Shown here in pieces: positions 8,437 to 17,900 of a DNA stretch of 64,000 bases. Every line of letters begins with the position of its first letter. The first letter of the stretch is position 1. The notes under the pieces are model-generated. The model ran no database searches, was not told the origin of the DNA, and worked only from the letters and a program-made list of their open reading frames with translations. Source of the DNA: GWE2-40-63 sp041664345 (GTDB taxonomy: Bacteria > Bacteroidota > Bacteroidia > Bacteroidales > SZUA-534); assembly GCA_041664345.1 (NCBI GenBank), contig JBAYKX010000021.1, forward strand, positions 1 through 64,000. Direction: 5' to 3'. The translations under genes were made by a program, and so were the position numbers.

Positions 8437-9369
8437 TTATCGGTTTATTATAGGTCTATATGACCATATAGTAGAAAGGGTTAGTCCTGAAATAATATGC
8501 CAAATTCCCCAAAAAGCGGCAATAAAAGCCATACTGCCAATTCCATTAAATAAATTTGGATTGAATATTAGTACCAGACCCAATCCTGAGTTTTGGATTC
8601 CAACTTCTATGGTTATGGTTCTAATATCCTGTCGTTTTAATTTAAACGATTTGGCAACAGCATAACCTGATAAAAAAGCCAACGTATTGTGTATTAATAC
8701 GATTAAAAAAATGAGATGGATGTACTCTAAGAAATAATGGAAATTTTTAGCCAATGCTATCACTACATAACTGGCAAATATGATAAGGGATAAGATTTTT
8801 ATGGGCTTTTTAATTTTATCAGTAATTACTGGAAAATATTTTGCAAACAACATTCCAATGAGTGGAATTCCAAGAATGATAATCATGGTTTTAATCATTT
8901 CCAATGCATCAATCTCAACGGGCAATACCATATCAGACCCCCGATGATAAAATTTAGCGTACAATCCGCCCCAAAAAGCAAAGTTCAAAGGGGTCATTAT
9001 AAAGGCTGAAAAATCAGAAATTGCAGTTAATGTAACTGAAAGCTCCGTATTTCCTCTGGCATGGTTGGTCATAAAATTTGATAGATTTCCGCCGGGACAA
9101 GCGGCTACTAATATCATCCCCAAAGCTACGCCGGGTGTAGGATTTATGAGGAGTACCAGCAAAAAGGTCATTAAAGGCATTACAAAAAATTGCGCAGCCC
9201 AACCCAATAAAGTAGGTTTTGGAAATAAAAAAACATGCTTAAAGCGGCTTAATTTAAGTTCCAGTGCAACCCCAAACATAATAAATGCTATGGTAATATT
9301 TAACAATTTTAAACTATCGGGACTAAAGTTTAAGTGTATAGTATCAAGTACTTCAAGGCCTTCGAACAT
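8437..9369 (-). CDS. Bile acid:sodium symporter family (SBF) transporter
   Basis: This 310-residue protein has about nine to ten membrane helices and the SBF/ASBT fold signatures: FIMFGVALELKL near residue 30 and the crossover segment ILVAACPGGNLSNFMTNHARGN around residues 85-106. Bacterial SBF proteins carry organic acids, steroids or other anions with sodium; the true substrate here is unknown. It has no obvious partner: glyA converges on it and the phosphate genes start 540 bp upstream in the opposite direction. Length and helix number look complete. Confidence 0.88.
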   Translation of the reverse strand: MFEGLEVLDTIHLNFSPDSLKLLNITIAFIMFGVALELKLSRFKHVFLFPKPTLLGWAAQFFVMPLMTFLLVLLINPTPGVALGMILVAACPGGNLSNFMTNHARGNTELSVTLTAISDFSAFIMTPLNFAFWGGLYAKFYHRGSDMVLPVEIDALEMIKTMIIILGIPLIGMLFAKYFPVITDKIKKPIKILSLIIFASYVVIALAKNFHYFLEYIHLIFLIVLIHNTLAFLSGYAVAKSFKLKRQDIRTITIEVGIQNSGLGLVLIFNPNLFNGIGSMAFIAAFWGIWHIISGLTLSTIWSYRPIINR

Positions 9370-9905
9370 CGGGTTATGTTTTTGTTTGTGGTAAAAATAA
9401 CTTTTTCAACTGCTGTACCAGGTAGTGAAAATACTACTTTTTATTTATTATGCACTTAGAATAACTGTACATCTGTTGTATTGGGCATTATTTATTAGGG
9501 TATCCATATTAAAACAGACATGAAGTGTTTACCAACTATTTTGTATCTGAGATACTTTCTATTTTTTGCTGATTAGTAATATTATGGCAAAGACTTGCAA
9601 AAGGTTGAAATTATTAGACTAGAACCAACTATATAATTATTAAATGAGTTGAAATTATTTGGATAATTTATTTTATTCTTGGTAGGGTAAATGTTTCAAT
9701 GCTTGTCTTCTTTTTGTTACTTGTTTTCTCCCGTACGTCGTTATCTAGTATGCGTGAGGGAAATTATTTCAATCTATATTGATATTAATTAACAGTATTT
9801 TAATATTTAATTAATATTTGTAATATTTTAGTAACATTTGAATTTGTTTAAGATATTTGCAATACAATTTTGTTAAAAAGAATTAATTCTATAAAATTAT
9901 AAATT
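9370..9905. other. Long AT-rich intergenic region between divergent transporters
   Basis: This 536-bp stretch separates the SBF transporter (minus) from the phosphate genes (plus). I find no ORF with family features, no tRNA-like fold and no convincing promoter. The last 130 bp are dense in TAATATT-type sequence, as expected near a start, but no full TTTG/TAnnTTTG pair is present. Confidence 0.5.
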
Positions 9906-10553
9906 ATGAAGTTTTCAAATCTTTTACAGTATTTCAGCCCAAAGGAGAAAAAGTTCTATGCCATTTTTAATTCGGCGGCAGCTAACATTGTGTTAGCATC
10001 AGAGGAATTGGTGAATTTGGTACACCATGATGATATTGAAGAACGCAAGGCCATCCGGTTGAAAATTAAAAAACTGGAAAGCCAAGGTGATGTTCATACC
10101 CGGCAGGTTTTCAGTGAATTGAATAACACATTCATCACCCCATTCGATAGGGAAGATATTCATGAATTGGCATCAACACTCGATGATGTGATTGATTTAA
10201 TGAATGGCTGTTCGGAGAAGATTATATTTTATAATTGTACTACATTCAGCACCAACCTCCGCGAAATGGCTAAGAATATTAATAAAGGATGTATTGAGCT
10301 TCAAAATGCAGTGGTTGGCTTAGAGGGGCTCAAAAAGCCGGAAGTAATCATGAATGCCTGTGATGCAATTGATTCTATTGAAAGCCATGGTGATGAATTG
10401 TATCACCAGTCCATATCGTTGCTTTTTGCAAATGAGAAGGATGCCATTGAACTGATTCGGCAAAAGGAAATACTGCGGATGATTGAAAAAGCATCCAATA
10501 AAATTGAAGATGTTTCCGATGTAATTAGAACAATCCTAATTAAATATACTTAA
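9906..10553 (+). CDS. DUF47 (PhoU-like) phosphate transport regulator
   Basis: DUF47 proteins are helical PhoU relatives that accompany PiT phosphate transporters and are thought to control their activity. This one has 215 residues with the typical E/D-rich helices: EERKAIRLKIKKLESQGD, a central FDREDIHELASTLDDVIDLM and a C-terminal MIEKASNKIEDVSDVIR. These acidic repeats bind metal ions in PhoU. It sits 20 bp before the PiT gene on the same strand, so the two are almost certainly one operon and work together in phosphate uptake. Confidence 0.93.
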   Translation: MKFSNLLQYFSPKEKKFYAIFNSAAANIVLASEELVNLVHHDDIEERKAIRLKIKKLESQGDVHTRQVFSELNNTFITPFDREDIHELASTLDDVIDLMNGCSEKIIFYNCTTFSTNLREMAKNINKGCIELQNAVVGLEGLKKPEVIMNACDAIDSIESHGDELYHQSISLLFANEKDAIELIRQKEILRMIEKASNKIEDVSDVIRTILIKYT

Positions 10554-10573
10554 TCATTTATTGTTCTGTTGCT

Positions 10574-11641
10574 ATGGATATGTTTGTTCTTTTAATTGTA
10601 ATATTGGTATTGGCTTTTGGTTTTGACCTGATTAATGGATTTCACGATGCCGCCAACTCAATTGCTACAGTAGTGTCAACAAAGGTGTTAGCTCCTTTTC
10701 CGGCAGTTTTGTTTGCAGCATTTTTTAATTTTATGGCCTTTTGGATTTTCGATTTGAAAGTGGCCAATACCGTAGCAAAAACCGTTGAAAGCAGTTCTAT
10801 TAATCTTCAGGTAATATTAGCGGGTTTAGTTGCAGCCATTATTTGGAATTTGATAACCTGGTGGCGGGGAATTCCTTCATCGTCGTCGCACACTCTTATT
10901 GGTGGATTTGCCGGAGCGGCAGTAGCGCACACTGGAACGTTTGCCGTAATAAATCAACAGATTATTTGGAAAACAGTAGGATTCATTTTTTTGGCGCCCA
11001 TAATTGGGATGTTCATTGCATATATTATTTCAATCCTAATTCTTTGGGCATTTAGGGGAACCAATCCACACAAAACCAATAAATGGTTCAGGCGCGGTCA
11101 GCTAGTTTCGTCAGCGGCGTTCAGTTTAGGCCATGGGGGCAGCGATTCCCAAAAAGTGGTAGGAATTATCAGTGCTGCCATGTTGGTATATGTTGCTTAT
11201 TTAAGTAACCATGGGTTAGAAATACCCCATTGGGTTCATGTGAACGAAACCATTGACGCAGTTGGTAAGAAACATTTGCATGTTCCCAATTGGATTCCCA
11301 TTTCGTGTTATATTGCCATTGCCATGGGGACTATGATAGGAGGTTGGCGCATTGTAAAAACCATGGGAACAAAAATTACCAAAGTAACACCATTGGAAGG
11401 TGTAGCTGCTGAAACAGCTGGAGCTATTACCCTTTTTGGAGTGTCCCAAGGATTAGGAATTCCGGTAAGTACTACACATACCATTAGCGGTGCTATTATG
11501 GGAGTTGGCATGACCAAACGTTTATCTGCAGTTAGATGGGGAGTGGCATCCAACCTTTTAGTGGCTTGGATATTAACCATTCCTGTAAGTATGGTTATTG
11601 CTGCTCTGGTATATTGGGGAATGATGTTGATAGGATTCTAA
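10574..11641 (+). CDS. PiT family inorganic phosphate transporter
   Basis: PiT transporters move metal-phosphate across the inner membrane, driven by protons or sodium. This 355-residue protein has about ten helices and both PHO-4 signature repeats: GFDLINGFHDAANSIAT at residues 15-31 and the C-terminal GIPVSTTHTISGAIMGVG around 297-314. The inner SSSHTLIGGFAGAA segment is the matching half-repeat. It follows the DUF47 gene directly and ends at a terminator. Full length for the Bacteroidota form. Confidence 0.95.
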   Translation: MDMFVLLIVILVLAFGFDLINGFHDAANSIATVVSTKVLAPFPAVLFAAFFNFMAFWIFDLKVANTVAKTVESSSINLQVILAGLVAAIIWNLITWWRGIPSSSSHTLIGGFAGAAVAHTGTFAVINQQIIWKTVGFIFLAPIIGMFIAYIISILILWAFRGTNPHKTNKWFRRGQLVSSAAFSLGHGGSDSQKVVGIISAAMLVYVAYLSNHGLEIPHWVHVNETIDAVGKKHLHVPNWIPISCYIAIAMGTMIGGWRIVKTMGTKITKVTPLEGVAAETAGAITLFGVSQGLGIPVSTTHTISGAIMGVGMTKRLSAVRWGVASNLLVAWILTIPVSMVIAALVYWGMMLIGF

Positions 11642-11691
11642 AAAGAGAAGTACGATTTCCTTTTCCATATAAAAAAAGACTGGTATATTTG

Positions 11692-11722
11692 AAAGCTATC
11701 TGTTTATTCAGGTAGCTTTTTT
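11692..11722 (+). terminator. Intrinsic terminator after the PiT gene
   Basis: The stem aaagctatctg with caggtagcttt has one mismatch in 11 bp, a 6-base loop and a run of six T. It separates the phosphate operon from the TSUP gene, which starts 22 bp later. Confidence 0.8.
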
Positions 11723-11743
11723 CATTACAAAAACCACCTTTTT

Positions 11744-12532
11744 ATGCAGGAAATGAATGTTTATTTGGTCGTATTAACTTTAATTGCTGGGTTTTTTGCT
11801 GGTTTCATTAATTCACTTGCAGGAAGTGGATCCACCATATCTCTGTCCCTTCTCATGTTTTTAGGAATGCCAGCCAATGTTGCGAATGGCACCAATCGAT
11901 TGATGATTTTACTTAGCAGCATTGTTGGCGTGGCCAGTTTTAGGCAGCAAAAAGCAATAAAGCTTCGTGAAAACTATCGAATTACCATACCTTCCATTGT
12001 TGGTGCTCTTTTGGGTGCTCTTTTGGCAGTAAACATCGACGAAAAGATAATGACACGTATTATCGGTATTTTAATGGTTTTCCTCTTTTTTGTTGTGGTT
12101 TATAAACCCGAAAAATGGGTGAAGGTAGCAAATCCGGATCATACCGTAAAGCTCAATTGGAGCCAGAACTTGGTTATGTTTTGCATTGGTTTTTATGGTG
12201 GGTTTATTCAATTAGGCGTGGGCGTTTTTTTGTTGGCAGGTTTGGTTTTAAGTGTGGGATACGATTTAATTAAAGCCAATGTGTTAAAAATTCTTATTGT
12301 ATTGGTTTACACCTTGTTTATCCTTCCGGTTTTTATTTGGAAAGGGCAAATCAATTTTTCCATCGGGTTCATTTTAGCTGCAGGAAGCATGGTAGGAGCA
12401 TATTTAGCTTCCCGTTTTGCTGTTAGTTGGGGCCCAAAGTTTGTGCGATATATATTGTTGGCCGTTATTTTAATATCTGCCATTAAATTTTTGGGTATTT
12501 ACGATTGGGTGAAAACCCTTGTTGTACCGTAG
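11744..12532 (+). CDS. TSUP family (TauE/SafE) permease
   Basis: TSUP proteins are anion permeases, described for sulfite, sulfoacetate, taurine and similar compounds. This 262-residue protein has about eight helices and the family motif near the N-terminus, GFINSLAGSGSTISL at residues 21-35, plus the second-half repeat FYGGFIQLGVGVFLLAG. The substrate is unknown. The ATG at 11744 or the one at 11753 could be used. The last codons (IYDWVKTLVVP) are partly duplicated 280 bp downstream, after an octad repeat array. Confidence 0.88.
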   Translation: MQEMNVYLVVLTLIAGFFAGFINSLAGSGSTISLSLLMFLGMPANVANGTNRLMILLSSIVGVASFRQQKAIKLRENYRITIPSIVGALLGALLAVNIDEKIMTRIIGILMVFLFFVVVYKPEKWVKVANPDHTVKLNWSQNLVMFCIGFYGGFIQLGVGVFLLAGLVLSVGYDLIKANVLKILIVLVYTLFILPVFIWKGQINFSIGFILAAGSMVGAYLASRFAVSWGPKFVRYILLAVILISAIKFLGIYDWVKTLVVP

Positions 12533-12808
12533 ATTTGCTGTTGTTGGAAAGGAGGCAAGGTAACAGGGTGGCAGGGTATCAAGGTAACAGGGTAAAAAAA
12601 TGGAAAGTTGGGGAAATGGGAAGATGGAAAGAGGGAACTCGCAGCGCCTGCTGCGAGAATGCTAGCTGGGAAAATAATGTGAAAGCTGAGGAACTGGAAA
12701 GTTGGAAAGTTGGGAAAATGGAGATGTGGGAAAAATGGAATAATTGGGAAATGGCGAATTGGGAATAGAATCCTTAAGTATTTACGATTGGGTTAAAAAC
12801 CTTATTGT
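12496..12808. repeat. Direct repeat of the TSUP 3' end flanking an 8-bp-period array
   Basis: A 30-bp segment at 12496-12525, coding for IYDWVKT and neighbours of the TSUP protein, recurs at 12779-12808 with three mismatches. Between the copies lies a purine-rich array of degenerate 8-mers, for example taacaggg, tggcaggg, tatcaagg and taacaggg at 12561-12592, then tggaaagt-like units. A perfect 8-bp hairpin, ctcgcagc with gctgcgag, sits inside it at 12638-12657. The second copy runs into the last codons of the tonB-like gene. Open frames across this array are chance frames. Confidence 0.8.
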
Positions 12809-13668
12809 TTGGTAAATGTAAATCTAATTTGTCCCGTTTCAATAGCTTTTGCATTCTTATCAAATTCAAATTTTATTTTCAAGGCTTCTTCAACTGCTTT
12901 TTTTTGAAGTTCAGGTTTTTTAGTGGTAGAACCTATCTCATTAACAGTAGCTTTTTTAACAATTCCATTTTGATCTACTTCAACGTCTATTAATACTTTA
13001 CCTTCCCAATCTATATCATAATTAAGTTTAATTGCTTTATTCAACCTTCTTTTTAAATTGCCAGATAATTCTTCATTTCCACCAATACGGTTCTTGGAGT
13101 TAACATCACCATTTGGGTCGCCTTGGTTGCCAATACCTCCATTAACTCCTTCACCTTGGGTTCCCCCATCTGGGTTTTTACCGGCAAAAGCGTTTTTGCC
13201 ACGTTGTTTGATATCTTTTAGTTTTTGGTCTTTTCTATTTTTTTCTTCTTCCTCGCGTTTGTTCTTTTCTATTTCTTCCTCCTGTTGACGAGCAATTTCT
13301 TCTTCAATCTTTTTTTGTTCTAATGCTTCTTTTTCCTTTTTTTCTTGACGTTTTTTTTCTTCAATAACCGCCGTTTGATCAAAATCTTGAGTCAATACTT
13401 CCTCTTCTTTATCATTATTTTTAACGGGTTCAGTAACGCTGGCTTTAGGCGGAATTGGAACTTCTTCTACTTTTGTTGCTTCTGCAATTATAGGTTCTAT
13501 TTCTCCTGAACCTGTTTCTGTAGTGCCAAATTCTATAAGAATTCCTTCTTCAACGGGAGGTGGAAAAGGTGCAGTAAAACCAAAAAACAGCAATAACCCT
13601 GTAAATGCCACAAGGAATAGTAGGGTAATAATAATGCTGAACCGTTGTTCTTTGGTGGTGCTCATCAT
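12802..13668 (-). CDS. TonB-like energy transducer
   Basis: TonB proteins pass inner-membrane proton-motive energy, gathered by ExbB/ExbD, to outer-membrane receptors. This 288-residue protein has one N-terminal membrane helix (about 10-32), a long charged Glu/Lys-rich linker (about 95-155), a Gly/Asn-rich stretch and a C-terminal domain (about 205-288) with the TonB/TolA-like VLIDVEVDQNGIVKKATV pattern. It follows exbD by 4 bp and closes the exbB-exbD-tonB operon. The helical charged linker is also TolA-like, so a Tol-Pal role is an alternative. Confidence 0.85.
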   Translation of the reverse strand: MMSTTKEQRFSIIITLLFLVAFTGLLLFFGFTAPFPPPVEEGILIEFGTTETGSGEIEPIIAEATKVEEVPIPPKASVTEPVKNNDKEEEVLTQDFDQTAVIEEKKRQEKKEKEALEQKKIEEEIARQQEEEIEKNKREEEEKNRKDQKLKDIKQRGKNAFAGKNPDGGTQGEGVNGGIGNQGDPNGDVNSKNRIGGNEELSGNLKRRLNKAIKLNYDIDWEGKVLIDVEVDQNGIVKKATVNEIGSTTKKPELQKKAVEEALKIKFEFDKNAKAIETGQIRFTFTKQ

Positions 13669-13672
13669 ACAA

Positions 13673-14083
13673 TTATTTTAAAGGAGCTGTTGCCAAAATT
13701 AACCGATATTGATGGTCTTTAGCTATATTCATAACTTTTACTACATGTTCCATGGCTACACTTTTATCAACATGGAGCGAAATGGTGGGTGGTTCCGGAT
13801 AGCTTGAAGCAGGACCTACTTCTTTAACAATATATCGTTCCAGATCAAAAAAGTCAACATAATTGCCTTCCACGGCATATTGCAAGTCTTTGGTAATGGA
13901 AACGGTAGTAATTGGTTTTGTTGCCATGGTTTGGTTATTGCTTTGTGGCAACAATAATTTCAAAGCATTGGGAGCAACCAAAGTTGAGGTAATCATGAAG
14001 AATATTAGCAATAAAAATACTAAATCAGACATTGACGACATGCTGAATTCTGCGGATATTTTAGTTTGACGTTTTAGTGACAT
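13673..14083 (-). CDS. exbD: ExbD/TolR family biopolymer transport protein
   Basis: ExbD forms the proton channel with ExbB and energises TonB. The protein has one membrane helix, SMSDLVFLLLIFFMITSTLV, at about residues 15-34, with the conserved aspartate of the proton path (in MSDLVF), then a periplasmic domain. I start it at ATG 14083 (MSLKRQ, 136 residues), the usual N-terminus. An ATG at 14098 gives five more residues but lies in a 7-bp-period repeat. It is flanked by exbB upstream and the tonB-like gene downstream on the same strand. Confidence 0.92.
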   Translation of the reverse strand: MSLKRQTKISAEFSMSSMSDLVFLLLIFFMITSTLVAPNALKLLLPQSNNQTMATKPITTVSITKDLQYAVEGNYVDFFDLERYIVKEVGPASSYPEPPTISLHVDKSVAMEHVVKVMNIAKDHQYRLILATAPLK

Positions 14084-14093
14084 CTTTGTAATT

Positions 14094-14114
14094 ATCAATT
14101 AATAATTAACAATT
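14094..14114. repeat. Three heptad units between exbB and exbD
   Basis: Units atcaatt, aataatt and aacaatt are in 7-bp register at 14094-14114. They belong to the same AATT-type heptad family as the array at 20516-20557. Confidence 0.5.
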
Positions 14115-14146
14115 TAATATAGAAAATAGGTTTAACTAGTTTTCGG

Positions 14147-14848
14147 TTAACTTACCGGTTCGTTTAATAAATCCATAAATTCGGTAGTACTGGCTTCTAA
14201 TTTGTAAACAATGCGTGAAACGCTGGCCACCAAATAATTATATGCAAAATAAGCCAAAATTCCTACTACTAAACCTCCTACAGTAGTTATCATAGCCACA
14301 TAAATACCATTTGAGAGCAGTGATATATCAATATTATTTCCAGCATGCGACATATTATAGAAAGCTTCAACCATTCCGATTACGGTTCCAAAAAAACCTA
14401 TCATTGGAGCTCCTCCGGCAATAGTGGCTAATGAAGGTAAACTTTTTTCAAGTTTAGCAATTTCAAGATTACCGATATTTTCAACCGCTGTGTTTATGTC
14501 GTTTAATGGTCTTCCCAAACGGGCGATTCCTTTTTCAATCATCCGGGCTATCGGCGTATCAGTAGATTGACATAGATTGGTGGCAGCTTCAATTTTGCCA
14601 TCGTGTATGTAGTCTTTAATTCGATTCATGAAGTTTGCATCAGTTTTTGAAGCATTGCGCAAAGCCATGTAACGTTCGAAAAAAATATAAACTGCAATGA
14701 CAAGCAAAATAGCCAGCGGTATCATAACCCAACCACCTTTAATTGCTAAATCGAGGGCCGAAAGGGAATTATTAACTGATTGGGTGCTGCCTGCGTTCAA
14801 TGCTTGTGATTGATTTAAGGTAACCTGAAGAAAAGCTGTTGCTATCAT
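14147..14848 (-). CDS. exbB: MotA/TolQ/ExbB proton channel family protein
   Basis: ExbB is the pentameric inner-membrane channel that harvests the proton gradient for TonB. The 233-residue protein has a first helix at about 34-55 (GGWVMIPLAILLVIAVYIFFERYMAL) and two further helices at about 137-160 and 177-205. It carries the family signatures LPSLATIAGGAPMIGFFGTVIGM and YVAMITTVGGLVVGILAYFAYN. It heads the exbB-exbD-tonB operon; tamB lies upstream in the same direction with a 117-bp gap. Confidence 0.94.
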   Translation of the reverse strand: MIATAFLQVTLNQSQALNAGSTQSVNNSLSALDLAIKGGWVMIPLAILLVIAVYIFFERYMALRNASKTDANFMNRIKDYIHDGKIEAATNLCQSTDTPIARMIEKGIARLGRPLNDINTAVENIGNLEIAKLEKSLPSLATIAGGAPMIGFFGTVIGMVEAFYNMSHAGNNIDISLLSNGIYVAMITTVGGLVVGILAYFAYNYLVASVSRIVYKLEASTTEFMDLLNEPVS

Positions 14849-14965
14849 AGAATTATTTTTTGCGCTAATATATAAAAATAACGGAATAAATGGTTAAGTA
14901 TTATCTATAGTTGATTTTTAGTAATTAATATAAAATTCTAAGTAGGTTCTTTTTGTTGAAATAGT

Positions 14966-17900
14966 TTATGGAAGGCTATCTTTTTCCTCCCGTTTAATTT
15001 CTAAATCATCGGGCTTAGTGGCGTATTCATTTTTAAATATTTTTTGCATCAATTGATTAAAATTATCAAAATCTTCGGTATAAAAAATTCCGAGTCCTTG
15101 AGTATAAGGTGCTTGTGAATATTCAATATCGCTATTTACTTTTTGAAAGGCCCGTAACCGGATATTTCCTTTTTTATTTACTTTATATTCAATCTGAAAG
15201 TCAGTGGTATAAGGATTTTTAGGAGTTGGTGTTGTTTGGTTTTGTTGCACACTATAACCTACATTGCTATTAACTGATAATCTGTCGTTCCACAAATTGG
15301 TAGAAAGAGCCACTTCATATTCTTGCTCCGTTGTTTCTGTGCCCGGACGATAAACAAATCCTAAATCGAAATCGGAGTTTATTTGTGAAACCCATTTGCT
15401 TAATTGGTTCGACATTAGCTCACTAACAGTAGTTGCCGTAAGATTGCCTGATGTATTGGTAGCATAACTTCCTTGATATAAAGGCATAAATTTGTTCACC
15501 AGCAGCAATGATAATACTTGCTTGTTAATTTCTTCTTCTGGTAACGTGTTTATTTGATCAATGGCTGCTTCATTGGTATTTGCTGGTACTTGCACGGCAA
15601 ATGAAATGGTTGGGTTTATTAATTTGTCGGTCATTTTCAGATGACAATCCACCTCAACTTTTTTCTCCCTGTCGGCTTCATCCATTGTTAAATCGAAAAC
15701 CGAAGCTTTTTTTATTTTGTAAACCGCATCAAGGTTGATAGTGGCATCAATTGGGTCGCCCGACCAATTTACACTACTACCCGATTGAATTTCAAACTTT
15801 TTGTTTATTACATTTTGAAGTGTAAAGGTAAATTCACCTTTATTAATTCTGTAATCACCGTACATGTCAAAACCACCATTGACTGATTCCATATTTAAGT
15901 GGGCATACCCATTAGCTTTTAATGCATCTCCAATTTTTGGATCGAATAGTATTTGCACTTCAGCATCAGGAGTAACGGTTAAGTCAATTATAATGCTTAC
16001 TTCTGATTCTTGTTCCAAGTAATTATTTGATTCTTTTTTTTCCTTTTTTTTGGCTTTATAAGGTTCAACAAATTCAATAAATCCATTTTCTTGAATATCG
16101 CCTTTTCCTTCTAAGGGAATAAAGAATTGCGAGTTCCGTAATGTGGTGGCAACTATGTCAATTTTGGTGTTGTCCGATGGGCCATAAATCTTTACATAAC
16201 CTGCTCCATATACCTTTCCATAAAATAGCGGATTATCAGTAACTTTTGTATTTAAGCCCAAAATTCGATTGGTACTAAATCGTAAATTGGTTGAAAAAGT
16301 ACTGAATTTTTGATGTGATATGGTACCATTCATAACCATTTGGTTTTCATCTTTATCAAAAGCAGTAATTCTATTAAATTGAATTTCGTGATTGTGAAAT
16401 ACTATGGAATCGCTAAAATGATAATTTACCATAGTAGGAGTAACGGTTAATGAGGCTTGATTTGCATAAACTTTACCCTCCCATTTTGGGTTCGTAAGTT
16501 CTCCATAAACCCGCACTAATCCACTGGCATGCCCATTAAAATTAATAAAAGTTGGCTGTAAGAACGGTTCTAAAATTTTCAGTGATTGTTCATTTAACTG
16601 AACGTTGCAATCTATTTCTTTTTTGATAGGTGATACACTTCCATCGATAAAAACCCGGGTAATATTGTTAATTTCCGATATTACTTGAACTTTCAATTTT
16701 TTTTCATTTTTATCCCAAATACTGGTAAAGCGGGTATCACCAATAAGTTGGTTATTCAATGTTAATTTATTAATGGTAAAGTCAGAATTAATATGTAATT
16801 CACCGGTTATATCGGTAATTTTTGTTTTTCCCGATAAATTTCCATTAAATAGTAAACTTTCTTGGTTTATAAGTGCGTTCAAATGGGTTAAACTAATGTT
16901 CTGAAAAATAAATAAAATGCTGTCATTCGGATTAGGGCTGAGTTTTCCATCGATGCTTAAATTAGAATTTTTGTTATCAATTCTAACATTTGAGAAAATA
17001 TACGTAGCCGAGTCTTTTAATAAATAACCTTTACTAATGTACCAGGTTGTATCAAGAACAATAATGTTTGACGGGAAAATATCCAATTTTAAATCAGGTT
17101 TTTGCCTGTTTTCATGTTTCGAAAAAGTTAGCAATGAATTCAAATTACCGCTGTAGTTATTGTGCAACCAGTTGTTCCAGTTAAAATTGATATCAATGCT
17201 GTCGTTATGTATTTTGATGCTTGTGAGAAAATTTTTAAGTGAAGTATTTTCAAAGTACTTGAATTTTTTTGAGTTGAGATTAAGGTATAAGTTGGCTCCA
17301 CGAGTATATAGTTTCAGGTTCATATCGTCAAGTTCCCGTTTATGAAATTCAAATTTGTTGGTAAAGCAAGAAATGCTAAGAAATGCATTTGCAGCATTAA
17401 AACTTCCAGTAACAGTTGTTCCCGGAGAAATACGGTAATTCGGGAGAAACATTTCTGTTATGGGATGGGGATAGTTTGCTACTATTGTAAATGAGAAATT
17501 ATTGTAAATATCTTTAGATGCAGTTTTAATTCCTAAGGATGGAATGAAGGAATTTAAAAGGGATTCTACTCCTTGAACCAAGGTTAATGAATTGTAATGA
17601 CCTTCTAATTCAGCTGTAATATATTCTGAATTAAAAGTTAATTTTCTTCCATTTTCAGTTAAATTAATTGCTATGGTAATACTATCCGTGGCAAAATAAG
17701 AGGTATCCTTGAAGTAATATAATTCGGTAAGAATAATATTTCCTGTAGTGTTTTCAAATTTATTACCAATAAAGTTAGCATTCAAATTCATTGAAAGGTT
17801 GGCCGTGGAATCTGATTTTATTATCCCCAATGCATATAGGTTGGCTGAATACAGATTCATTGAAAAATTGTAGGAAGGGATGGTATCTAAATTTAAAACC

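Noticed and set aside
8336..8665. 109-codon plus-strand frame and a similar one at 9065-9394
   Set aside because: Both are antisense to the SBF transporter, which has clear membrane-family signatures.
9370..9905. tRNA, small RNA or pho-box in the long gap before the phosphate operon
   Set aside because: No T-loop GTTCGA, no cloverleaf arms and no repeated operator was found.
12505..12768. 87-codon open frame on the plus strand
   Set aside because: It lies in the octad repeat array and overlaps the TSUP end; the translated sequence is only Trp/Lys/Glu-rich repeat.
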